From the NCBI GenBank assembly GCA_010279815.1, contig QEOQ01000207.1, positions 88,547 through 152,546 on the forward strand: a stretch of 64,000 nucleotides of DNA, read 5' to 3'. The DNA comes from Brachionus plicatilis (Eukaryota; Rotifera; Eurotatoria; Ploima; Brachionidae). Both the position numbers and the translations under genes were made by a program. Every line of letters begins with the position of its first letter. Position 1 is the stretch's first letter. Below the pieces are notes generated by a model. The model was not told where the DNA came from and made no database searches. It worked only from the letters and a program-made list of their open reading frames with translations. This document shows positions 47,933-57,820 of this stretch, one piece after another.

Positions 47933-49673
47933 ATGTCAATTTTTTTGGGAATATTTTCTAAATTTAGTTCCTTATTGCAAAGTTTTCGGGTAAAATTTTT
48001 GACATTGATTAACGATTTTCAAATTTTACCATTTTTTATTTAAGAAAAAAAAGACAGTTATTGAAACTCTTGAGGACATAGATAAACAAATAAAAGATTT
48101 TGAAAAGTACAAAGTTAAAAATGAAATCAATGAAAGAAAGTACATTGGTGCTTTGGTAATCTACTCTGTTATACTGTATATCATCGGCGCTATTTTTTAT
48201 TACATCTACTTCATGCCGACCAAGCTAATTGATCAAGTTAAAACTTCTATCCCATTTTTCATATCACCCATAATGTAATTCTAAACAAAATAATATCCTA
48301 AATTAGTCAAAAGTTTATTTATTATTTTTTAGAATATATTTGTTGAGACGTTTTTTGAAATGGTTCTTTATAAAAAGAACAAAGTTTTATGCAAAAAAAT
48401 TAGAAGATCTTCGCGAGGAAAAAAAAACCATTGTAATTTTCTTAAATTTCATGATCAAAAATTAATAAAAAAAATTTCAAGCTTGAAGATGTCAAAGAAA
48501 AGGAAACCTATAAAAAAGCTAAAGAAATACTAGAACGATTTGGTAATGGTGTCGAAATAAGCATTACACCCCCGTCCTCTCCGTCAAAAAATAAGACCAT
48601 GATATCAGCTACACCGTTTGGAAACTCACAAAAATTTGGCGAAACAAATCTGGTTCATCGCAATATAAAAAATATTCAACAAAACCAAATGAATATGTCC
48701 AGAAATCCTCTAAACACAAGCAATTTAAATAGAAGTACTAATAAAATTGGCTCATCTGGGTCCATTAGTTCTGAATCCAAACCAATACCAACTCAAACTT
48801 TGGGTCCAATTCAAAACCAATCTCAGCAAATTGCCTCGCCACCTCCAATAACAGCTGCCTCACAAGTTCGCACTCTCTTGCCAAGACCAATCATCACTCC
48901 CAATCGGAGCTTTTTTGACAAAATTTTGGATTTTATCATCGGCGAAGGACCTAACAACAGGTAAATAGCAACTTTTTTCCAAGATCGGACACTTAAGATC
49001 TGGTTTAGATCTTGTTGCCGAATTTATCAAAAATTTTCATTTAGTATTTTGCTTGTTTAAGATACACTATTCATCAAAAATTTGTTTTGTTAAATAGGTA
49101 ATTTTAAAGGTGTTAGGTAGATCTTATTATTTTTATTTAAGCTAAATTATTAGTTCAAAATTTATTCATAAAAATTAGAAAAAATTTATTTTACTTTTTT
49201 AAAAATTAAGATATGCATTAATATGCAAGAATTGCCATTTTCACAATGGAATGGCTTTAAAAGAAGAATTTGAATATGTTGGTAAGTGATTAAAAGATAA
49301 AATGAAATTTTATTAAAAAATTTATTTTTTAATTTTAGCATTTCGCTGTGCTTATTGTCTATTTTACAATGAAGCTCGTAAAACTAAATTAAATGTTCCG
49401 CTTGTTAATAATAAATCGGGTTTTGAAAATGTTATCAAGGAGAAAAAAAACTACAACCTTGATGAAAGTGTCGAAGCAACAAGCATGTCTTCTTCGGACA
49501 GCTTAAATGACATAGATCCATTAAGCGATCAATTGAACTCCGAAGCTCAAAAAATATCTGCTAGTCAACCAAATTTAAAAATGAATGAAAATATAACCAA
49601 AGAAAATAAAGTTATATCGCAATCTGTAGAAAATTTGAGACTCGATTCATCAAGTGAAATGAAGCCAAAATAG
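47933..49673 (+). CDS. LNPK: Lunapark, ER three-way-junction protein
   Basis: Six exons join in phase (47933-47989, 48045-48274, 48333-48432, 48482-48960, 49211-49281, 49339-49673) to give 423 residues, against about 428 in human. An N-terminal coiled segment (IETLEDIDKQIKDFEKY) precedes two closely spaced membrane segments (residues of about 51-75 and 85-107). A second coil follows (LEDLREEKKTILEDVKEKET), then a Ser/Pro/Asn-rich linker. FFDKILDFIIGEGPNNRY leads into the C4 zinc finger with C294, C297, C316 and C319 (CKNCHFHNGMALKEEF, AFRCAYC). Lunapark stabilises tubular ER junctions; the zinc finger supports dimerisation. The C-terminal tail is Ser/Glu-rich and lineage-specific. The start is the only ATG after the acceptor and is immediately followed by the family's short hydrophobic N-terminus. 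Confidence 0.95.
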
Positions 49674-50316
49674 ACATCTTCATATTTAAATTTAATATTT
49701 TTGCTCGGACGGAATTTATTTAAATTGCCAGAAACAGTTCAATCGGTAAAAAAATTTAACCAAAGTGATTTAACTTTTTTAAAATTGTGACTGCAAAAAA
49801 TGAAAATTAACCATATTTTCATTTTTTCTATTATCTAATTATTACTATTTGTATTTCATTTATAAAAATTTTGAAAGAAAATTTTTAGACTCTAAAACCT
49901 TTATTCAAAAAATTTACTCTTCAATTAGAAAATTTTTAAAAAGAACTAATTGTATTTACCGTAAGATTTTTCAAAAATGAAAATTTATTTCTCCGTTAGT
50001 AGACAGCCTTTTTTTCTCAATGGTTGTGTATTATTTAAATATAAACAATTTTGATGAAATAAAATTTTAATTAAAAGTCTTCCTTATTTTAATCGAAACA
50101 AATTTGAATCAAAAGTAATTTATTAAAGTAAAATAAAATAAAATTAAACTTTAAATACGAAACGTTTTAAAAAATAAATTAAAAATTCACTATTTTGAAG
50201 CCATTCGTTTTAAATTTTTTATTCGATTCAAAAAATAATTTATTTATACTATCGGAAAAATTTTTCTTTTGTTAAAAAAAATCTTAGTAACAGAAAACCT
50301 TTGTAAATTAATTTTT
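49674..50316. other. Convergent 3' region of Lunapark and TMEM120
   Basis: This 643-bp AT-rich spacer between two stop codons on opposite strands must contain both 3' UTRs. No other feature was seen. Confidence 0.6.
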
Positions 50317-51916
50317 TTACAAAGTTTTCTCCTCTTGTTTATCGCTAAAGCTTCTTAAATACTTAAAGGCACCGGAAGTTGATTTAATTCTTCTAATTTT
50401 GTCACTTATTCTATTAGAATATTTGCGTCTTACCACAACAAAAGTAGTAACAAAGTTTCCGAGAAATAGAATTAAAAATATAATGCATAAAGCCATGACC
50501 TGCCATTCGTGACAATTCTCCATTTGAGAGATCGTAAACAGAACATAAGAATTGTAAAGCTCCCAGAACTAAGAAAAATTATTGATATTTAAAGTAAGCT
50601 AAAAATTTTTGTTCAAATTTTCTTACATATCCGAAAAATAAAAACGGCAGTAAAAACGATAAACCTTTGGTCATCCATGATTGAAAACCCTCTTTTTATA
50701 AAAATTTGAGTTGTTTAATTAAGTGAGATAAGTGAAAGGATTTGTACCGATAGTAGTATCCATATCTTGCTTTTCACCCAAAGCTTAATAAAAAGCTGAG
50801 TAAACTTCAAACATAAAAGCAGATAAAAACTACCTCTTAAGCGATAAAGACATCCTTTCTGATAATAATATTGGAGAACTTGAACAATACCTTGAATTAA
50901 AAAAGTTAAAATTATGATTATTTGGCAAGCAAAAAAATGATACTTAAATAAAAGGAAAACCAAATAAACTGCTGTCTGAACAATTGATAAGATTCTGAGT
51001 CTGGCCTGGAAAATTTTATTAGTTTAGATAAAAAATAATTAAATTATTTTACCAAATTAGAAGAATAGCTGTGCAAACTGTTGTTATAAAGTGATGCGCT
51101 TGCCACCACCCTTTTATTCTGCAAAGAATTATTTATTTTGACTAAAAATTTAATAGAAAAAAATACTCAGATCCGTTCACAACTAAAATTGATTCTCGAA
51201 TTGTCAATGTACAATAATACCATACCAACAAAAAATTAAAAGCTGCATCTAATGTTCTATAAGATCTGATAAAAATCAACAAAAACGAAAGGATCAAACA
51301 AATCATTGTTATCCGAAGTTTAAATTTTTCGTATTCTTCTTTATAATTCAATCTTTGAATTAGAAAAATTTTAAATTTGAAGATAAATGTTTTGTTAGAT
51401 TTTACTTTTCTTCATTGTTTAAAATCGAAACACTAATTCCACCGAGTATTATTTTTAAATAAAGCCTTAAAGAAAAATTGTAAATTTTCAAACATGATAA
51501 TTATTGGTCTTAAACAAACCCATTTGGTCTAGGAAATGTATCCGATACATGTCTAATGTAATGAAAATTTTCATTTATTTTCTCATTAATTAAATTCAAA
51601 TTTAAATCCCCAGAACTTTCTTTATTAGGACTTGTTGGCTCACCAATTTCACTTTTTTTTTGATCATTATTAAAATCGAGTTTTTTAGCGTTTTTTTGAA
51701 TGTCAGTTAATTTCTTTTTTAATTTATTGAATTCTTGAGAGTATTTTTTTTTCATAGATTCAACTTCCTCTAGTTTTCTAACATACTCTTTATGCTTAGC
51801 CTATTTAATAATAATATGTTTAAAAATAATTATGAAAAAAAGCAATTTTTATTATTTACCTGAAACTGATCTAAATCGTTTTCAAAAGCTTTCCAATCTT
51901 GGTTGAAATTTTCCAT
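50317..51916 (-). CDS. TMEM120: TMEM120 (TACAN) membrane protein
   Basis: Ten exons join in phase on the minus strand: 51860-51916, 51520-51800, 51406-51465, 51167-51352, 51053-51118, 50944-51005, 50834-50890, 50748-50783, 50627-50691 and 50317-50568. They encode 373 residues, against about 340 in mammals. An N-terminal coiled coil ([18 protein letters not shown]...) is followed by a six-helix membrane domain. Diagnostic matches are [101 protein letters not shown] and [23 protein letters not shown]120 proteins are ER and nuclear-envelope proteins with an ELOVL-like fold that binds coenzyme A. A role in adipocyte and lipid biology is reported, and a proposed ion-channel role is disputed. The central coiled-coil exon has a Ser/Pro/Glu-rich insert that explains the extra length. 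Confidence 0.95.
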
Positions 51917-52436
51917 GTCGACAAAAAATCTTTAAAAATGAAGCAATGCAATTAGTGTATAAATTGATATAAAAATTTAAATTTAAGGATGGTATCATTT
52001 TGTAATCTACATTTGAAATCAAAACTTTAAGTTAACAAATAAAAGCAATTGCTAAAAAAAATTCAAATTTAATTTTCAAGATAAATACTTTTATTAGTTC
52101 TATCGCACCACTTTATTTAGTTTAAATTCTGCTTAAATATCGAATACTAAAAATTTTTGTGATACTAAATACGAGCTATTTAAAGATATAAGTTCATTTC
52201 TTCGCTTGAATTTTATCATGAAAAATTAACTTTTCAAATAGAATATTCTAGGTTTTAAAATATTTATTTATGCATTTTTGTTATATTTAAAAAGAAAAAA
52301 TGAAGAATAAATAAAAATCTGGTTAAAAGTTATTCTAATATTGCCACAATCAAAATTATAACAAAATTATTTAAAAAAAAAAAAGTTAAATTTTAAATAA
52401 AAAACCAAAATTTTATCTCCACGTAAAAATTAAATA
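51917..52436. promoter_or_regulatory. Divergent promoter region, TMEM120/ALG8
   Basis: The two start codons face away from each other across 520 bp, so this spacer must hold both 5' UTRs and promoters unless leaders are trans-spliced. On the minus strand an acceptor-like TTCATTTTTAAAG lies about 13 nt before the TMEM120 ATG. I cannot point to a TATA box with any confidence in such AT-rich sequence. Confidence 0.55.
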
Positions 52437-54185
52437 ATGTCAGACAAAATTTTGATATGTTCAGTTATAGGTGTTTGTATGCTGTTTAAAATTTTGCTCT
52501 TTCCAGCATAGTAACCAATATATCTTAAATTAAAAAAAAAATTGTCATCTTTTTTAAAGTCTTTCAACTGATTTTGAAGTTCACCGAAACTGGTTGGCGA
52601 TTACTCATTCCCTGCCCTTAGAAAAGTGGTACTATGAAAACACATCAGAATGGACCTTGGACTACCCACCATTTTTTGCTTATTTCGAATACGCACTTTC
52701 TATACCAGCCAAATATATTGACAAAGAAATGCTTAAAATAGACAATTTAAATTATAGATCAGTTCAAACAGTCTATTATCAACGCTCAAGTGTAATCATT
52801 ACCGAGTTGGTTCTAATTTTTTCTCTTTTCAAGTAAATTTAAGTTAAGTTTTGTAAATAGCTTTATTTTATTTATGCTACTAAGAATTTTAGCCAAAGTA
52901 CAAAATGTTAAAAAAAAAGAATCACTGTTCTCAATTTTTGATGCCAGATGCTTTCTTACTTTCCAATTTGCATGCAATTTTGGTCTAGTAATAATAGACA
53001 GTAATAAAATTTTTAAAAAAATTCAAAAATTAAAAGAAATTTTTTAAAGACATTCATTTCCAGTACAATGGTTTTCTATTTGGCATAATGATGCTCTCAA
53101 TTTATTATCTAAATGAGGCAAGTAATGAACTAATTTTTTTAAATCATATAATTAAAATAATTTTAGCTCATTTTTAGAATAAGTGGATATTGGGATCAAT
53201 ATTGTTCAGTTCTTTGATAAATCTAAAGCATATATATTTATACGTGGCTCCAGCGTACTTTATTTTTATTTTAGCCGAATATGTCCTAAAAACTGGTAGT
53301 TGGAATTTCTAAAATTTAAATTCTGATATTTTATTTGTCTTTTAATTAGATTCAGTGATTAAAAAAGTCAAAAGACTGGTGACCATCGGAATATTTACAA
53401 TTGTACCATTCATTTTATCGTTTGGACCATTTATCCATCATATTCCTCAGCTAATATCGCGTCTTTTTCCTTTTAAAAGAGGTCTATCTCATGCATATTG
53501 GGCGCCGAATGTCTGGGCTATTTACAATTTTTCAGATAAAATTCTGTCACTCTTATTTCAAGTTCAATCAAAATCTTCGCTCACTAGTGGCCTGATTAAA
53601 GATGCTGAGCATACCACTTTGCCATCTATATCTCCTAAGATTACTTTTTTATTCAGCTTAATTTTTATGCTTATACCAATTGCTAGTATTTTAAGAAGGT
53701 CTAGCAGAAAAGAACTGCTTGTAAAATTGATCGTATTGTGTGCATTTTCATCCTTTCTTTTCGGATGGCATGTCCATGAAAAAGCAGTATTAATGATCTT
53801 AATTCCTTTGAGTCTGTTGGCTGTTAATAATAGAAAATTTGCCAGTGTTTATTTCTTCATTTCAACTATTGCCTATTACTCTCTATTTCCATTGTTGTTC
53901 AAAAATTTCGAGTACCCGATCAAAGTAATTTTGTTTATCATCAGTGTCTTATATAACTATGAGTCGTTGAAGTATCAGTATAGTAAAAAGTTAAAAATCA
54001 ATAAAATTGAGCTTGTTTATCTAAGTTTGATCATTATCTTAGAGCTTTATAATAGCATTCTTCATTTTGTACTTTCTTTTGATAAAAAACTACCTTATCT
54101 ACCACTAATGCTTACTTCAGTTTATTGTTCAATCGGTATAATCTATTCTTGGTTAAAATTTTTAATTTTTAGTTATGATGCATAA
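52437..54185 (+). CDS. ALG8: ALG8 dolichyl-P-Glc glucosyltransferase
   Basis: Six exons join in phase (52437-52510, 52560-52832, 52885-53000, 53050-53117, 53178-53295, 53350-54185) to encode 494 residues, against about 526 in human. ALG8 adds the second glucose to the lipid-linked oligosaccharide in the ER lumen during N-glycan assembly, using dolichyl-phosphate glucose. Family signatures include [99 protein letters not shown] and [17 protein letters not shown]. The acidic motif after the first membrane segment ([10 protein letters not shown]) corresponds to the GT-C catalytic region. Multiple hydrophobic helices run throughout. Intron 4 needs a GC donor (GAG|GCAAGT) to keep frame. The loop after the SRLFPFKR block is shorter than in vertebrates. 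Confidence 0.96.
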
Positions 54186-54609
54186 TATTTATTTTTTCAA
54201 TAATAAAATTTTGGTATGAAAATTAATTTTTAAATCTAGAAAATAGTTAGACTTAGTTAGAAAAAAATTAAAAAAATTTTGACGCATAATTCAAATGATT
54301 CTTATTAAAATTTAATAATTTCAAAGTCAAATTCAAATTGCAAAAATATAAAATGGAAATTAATTAAGTGTAATTAGCATTTATCTTTATCAAAAATATT
54401 CACTAAAAATAATTATCAACATTTTTGACAGCTAAATTGGCAATTTAAATTAATTAGTTCTTCAAAACTAACAACATAATAAATAGCAAAATTTAAACAA
54501 TTTTTTGATCGCATCTAATCAAATTTTTATTTTCAAATTGGATCAAAATAATCCCAATACGCGACTTAATTTCTTTTCAGGTTACAGCATTTTTACTGCT
54601 TCTGAAATC

Positions 54610-54656
54610 ATAACTTTCCATTGAATTGAGAACTTCTCAATTCAATGGAAAGTTAT
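54610..54656. repeat. Perfect 47-bp palindrome
   Basis: ATAACTTTCCATTGAATTGA continuing GAA, one central C, then the exact complement. It lies about 425 bp after the ALG8 stop and could form a cruciform or a hairpin in a read-through transcript. Confidence 0.95.
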
Positions 54657-54710
54657 CTTTTAAAAAGTATATTAAAAATTTAAAAAGTATATAAAAGTAT
54701 TTAAAAAGTA

Positions 54711-54755
54711 TATCTTTTAAAAAGTTTTGAATGATTCAAAACTTTTTAAAAGATA
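54711..54755. repeat. Perfect 45-bp palindrome
   Basis: TATCTTTTAAAAAGTTTTGA continuing AT, one central G, then the exact complement. The 54 bp separating it from the first palindrome is a degenerate TTTAAAAAGTATAT tandem repeat. Confidence 0.95.
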
Positions 54756-56128
54756 AAAAGAAATCATCTATGTTAAATCAAAAAAACAAAAAGTTTACCA
54801 ACATTATTATTAACCTATTGCTTTTTAAAAAAATATTTTTTCCTGATTAACTTATTACAAGAATAACAACTTATATAAATAATCCAATATGTTCTTTGCT
54901 AAATACAAATGTCTGTAAAAACTCAAAGAAATTTGTAAATCTGAACGTCATTTAAATGTTTGTTTTTGATATTTCTTTTTGAGTGAAACAAAAAAGTTTC
55001 AAAGTTTAACCATAACCTTTTGCTAATAATGACATTTTTCAAAAAAAGTATCTTTACAATTAAAAACAATTTTAAATCTAGCTAAAATTCAGCCAAAAAT
55101 TAGAGTACGTTCATTTTGATTTTTTTTTAAATCAAAAGAATATTTTAGCAATAAAAATTTAATCAAGAATTGAAAATGATAAAAAAGATTATAATATTTG
55201 ATCAAAACTAATTTCTATTGAGAAGAAATTAAATTTTGAATTACTAAGAGATCCATTGTGTAAATAATTTAAATTAAAATTAAGTTAACGATGAAAATAA
55301 AATTTTAAGATGCCTGAAATTTGCTTCAAATATATAAAATATAAATTTTGAAAATAATTCGTTTTGTTTGTGATTTAGTCCATAATGTGAACAAATCTTG
55401 TATCCAGATTAAGAGAACATTTTTTTGGTATGCGCAAATACCTATTTTTTTAAAATATTTTTATTCTTAGTAACTCAAAGATTCCAGAACTTTTTCTAGG
55501 GGAATTCGAAATATTTTTAAGTTCTGAGTATGATTTTAGTCACATAAATACACTAAGCAAAATTTAAACTAAAAGTTTATTTTTATCAAACTTAAATTAT
55601 TCTCTCAGTAATAATTCTTAAATATATTTAATTTTGCCAACGTGATTTTGTCTTAAAAAAATTTAGTGAATAAAGGTTAACTTGTTCTTTTTTTTTTTGC
55701 AATAACAACAAGATTTGTTTGCATCGGCCTACAAAACCCATTTAAATGAACAAAATAATTACGTAAATTACATTTTATTTAACAATATTCCCTGAAAAAT
55801 TTACATTTAAATGGTCAAAAACAAAAATTTAAAAGCTTCAAAATTAAAGGAAATCCAAAAACAAACCAAAAATTCAAAAGAGAAAAAATTCAAAAAAATT
55901 TAGGACCTGGGTGAATTTGAACTGCTCAATTTTATAAATAAATTTTACATTTAATTAGTAAGAAAAAAAAAGAAAAAAAAAAGAAAAAAAAAATTGAAAA
56001 AATTAAAAATAATCAAAAAATGCATGACTTAATCTTGATGCATCAAATTAACCGAGATTTAGCGCGATATTTATTGCCTTGGCATCACCTCACTGGCACT
56101 AATCTGTCCATTTGCAACCACCTAAAAT
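54756..56128. other. AT-rich intergenic DNA and TBCEL 3' flank
   Basis: No gene was seen. A purine-only run (AAGAAAAAAAAAGAAAAAAA type) lies at about 55961-55994. Confidence 0.5.
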
Positions 56129-57820
56129 CTAATTTACTTCTTCGCTTTCTCTCGTGGCATCAAAAGCGCTCAAATCGGCCGGCAGCGATGCTGAACACAC
56201 AGAATCCTTGTAGTCCAAGCTATTTTCCTTAGACTTATATTTGGAAGAATTGATCAGCCCAGGCTTAGACCGCTTCATCAAACTATTTCCATTGCCAGCC
56301 GAACTTTCCGCTTGAATTCTTCTGCTCCTTATTCTTCGCCCATTGGGCACTTGAAAGTAGCTATTGGTGTTCACATGGCTGTTGTAGTGATGGTGGTGCA
56401 AGTGGCCAAGGTGCCGATACTGAAACTGGTACTCGGAAGCAGCTGTGTGCAACACTTGCACCGGCTTTAGATCAATTTCGAACTCATCGTTGTCCCTGAT
56501 GTTAAAAGAATACAAGCACCTGTTTGCATGCTTCAATTCCTCTGGTCCGTACACAGCCATCGAGCAAGCCTCGATGTCAATATAGAACACTTTGAACCTG
56601 CTGGCCGGATGGCCGACAAACTTTTCCAAATACTTCTTGAAATCGCCCACAGTTTGTCTCACATCGATCCGCTCAAAAACCTGCTTGTCATTGTATTTTA
56701 TCTTGACATAAACTCTTTTGCTGATGTCCATGTTGACGTCCGCCAGTCGGTCCAGCTTGCCATGCTTGGCCTCCAGCTCGAAGTAGCGGCTGGGCTTGAC
56801 ACTCGAGTCCATGAAAAAGCGGATGTACTTTCTCTCGCAGTTCTCCTTGTCATCATTTGAAATGTGGCTTCCGTTCAGACTGTCTATGCTCTGGTGCAAG
56901 TGGCCCACCAGCACATAGTACTTTTGCTCGTCGGTCAACTCTTCCAGCAAAGGTATGTTTTGTATGCGCACATGCTTCAGCTGCGGAAATTCTCTGAGCT
57001 GGTCGATGGCTTGCCAATCGTTTATTTTCAGTCTGTTAAGAACAAGAATCTTTAGGTTTTTGAACAGAGAACAATTGGTGGCTGAGTCGCCCAAGCAGTT
57101 TGTCCTAAAATTTCTCAGATTGTTTTCGCTGAGCACCAGATGCTCCAGACTGGGAAACGATTGACCAAGCTTGCACACCTCGCACCAATCGCTCAAATAA
57201 TTGTTGCCAAAGTACAAGACTTTCAGCGATGGCTTCACAAAACTGGTCGAAAAGGCGACTGTTTTATAGTTGTTCGAAGACAAGTGAAGTTCGCTCAGAC
57301 TTGGCAATCGTTTCAGCACTGACTCCACCAATTCCAAGTCCAGAAAGCAAGAGTTCAATATCAATGTGCTCAGAGAGTTGTACTTTTCTGTCGGCGACCA
57401 TTGATTGTCCATTTGTTCGCTCAAAAATTTGTTCAAACTCAAATTTAAAAATCTTAATTTTTTGACAGCGCTAAGCAGCTTTCGCACCTCGCTCCAATTG
57501 TTCAGCTCATTTCTGGACAAGTCGAGCTCGAGCACATTTTGGCACACAATTTCTAGCTGGGCCTCTGGGCCAATGTGGTCTATGCCCATGTTGGACATGA
57601 CCAGGCTGATTGAGGTGCGGATGTTTAAAGTGTGGGCTGTGCGCGGCGAATACGCCTCCGGTATGTAGAAGGACACGCCGGGCTCAGCTGTGACCAGGTT
57701 GTTGTTGGAATCGGCCGATAGCGGCGATGAAGAGCAGGACGAATCCGAAACAGTGTCCTGATGGTCCGGGTCATTGCCGTAGCGGTCGCAAATGGCCTCC
57801 AGCAGGGATTTTTCTGACAT
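56129..57820 (-). CDS. TBCEL: Tubulin-specific chaperone cofactor E-like protein
   Basis: A single uninterrupted 563-codon frame. The ATG at 57820 (MSEKSLLEAICDRYGND) aligns with the start of vertebrate TBCEL (about 424 residues). Leucine-rich repeats cover residues of about 95-290 (VLELDLSRNELNNWSEV, LRFLNLSLNKF, LSELHLSSNNYKTV, LEHLVLSENNLRNF). An LRR cap follows (RIQNIPLLEELTDEQK, IDSLNGSHISNDDKENCERK), then a ubiquitin-like domain at about 368-454 (RVYVKIKYNDKQVFERIDV, GPEELKHANRCLYSFNIRDN). As in the family there is no CAP-Gly domain. TBCEL destabilises tubulin and modulates microtubule stability. Oddities are a His-rich, basic C-terminal extension of about 109 residues (HLGHLHHHHYNSHVNTN), absence of introns, and GC-rich codon use. 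An upstream ATG in the leader opens a short overlapping frame. Confidence 0.94.
   Translation of the reverse strand: MSEKSLLEAICDRYGNDPDHQDTVSDSSCSSSPLSADSNNNLVTAEPGVSFYIPEAYSPRTAHTLNIRTSISLVMSNMGIDHIGPEAQLEIVCQNVLELDLSRNELNNWSEVRKLLSAVKKLRFLNLSLNKFLSEQMDNQWSPTEKYNSLSTLILNSCFLDLELVESVLKRLPSLSELHLSSNNYKTVAFSTSFVKPSLKVLYFGNNYLSDWCEVCKLGQSFPSLEHLVLSENNLRNFRTNCLGDSATNCSLFKNLKILVLNRLKINDWQAIDQLREFPQLKHVRIQNIPLLEELTDEQKYYVLVGHLHQSIDSLNGSHISNDDKENCERKYIRFFMDSSVKPSRYFELEAKHGKLDRLADVNMDISKRVYVKIKYNDKQVFERIDVRQTVGDFKKYLEKFVGHPASRFKVFYIDIEACSMAVYGPEELKHANRCLYSFNIRDNDEFEIDLKPVQVLHTAASEYQFQYRHLGHLHHHHYNSHVNTNSYFQVPNGRRIRSRRIQAESSAGNGNSLMKRSKPGLINSSKYKSKENSLDYKDSVCSASLPADLSAFDATRESEEVN

Noticed and set aside
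56528..57668. Several plus-strand frames inside TBCEL
   Set aside because: These are shadows of the GC-rich minus-strand coding sequence, with no splice or domain support.
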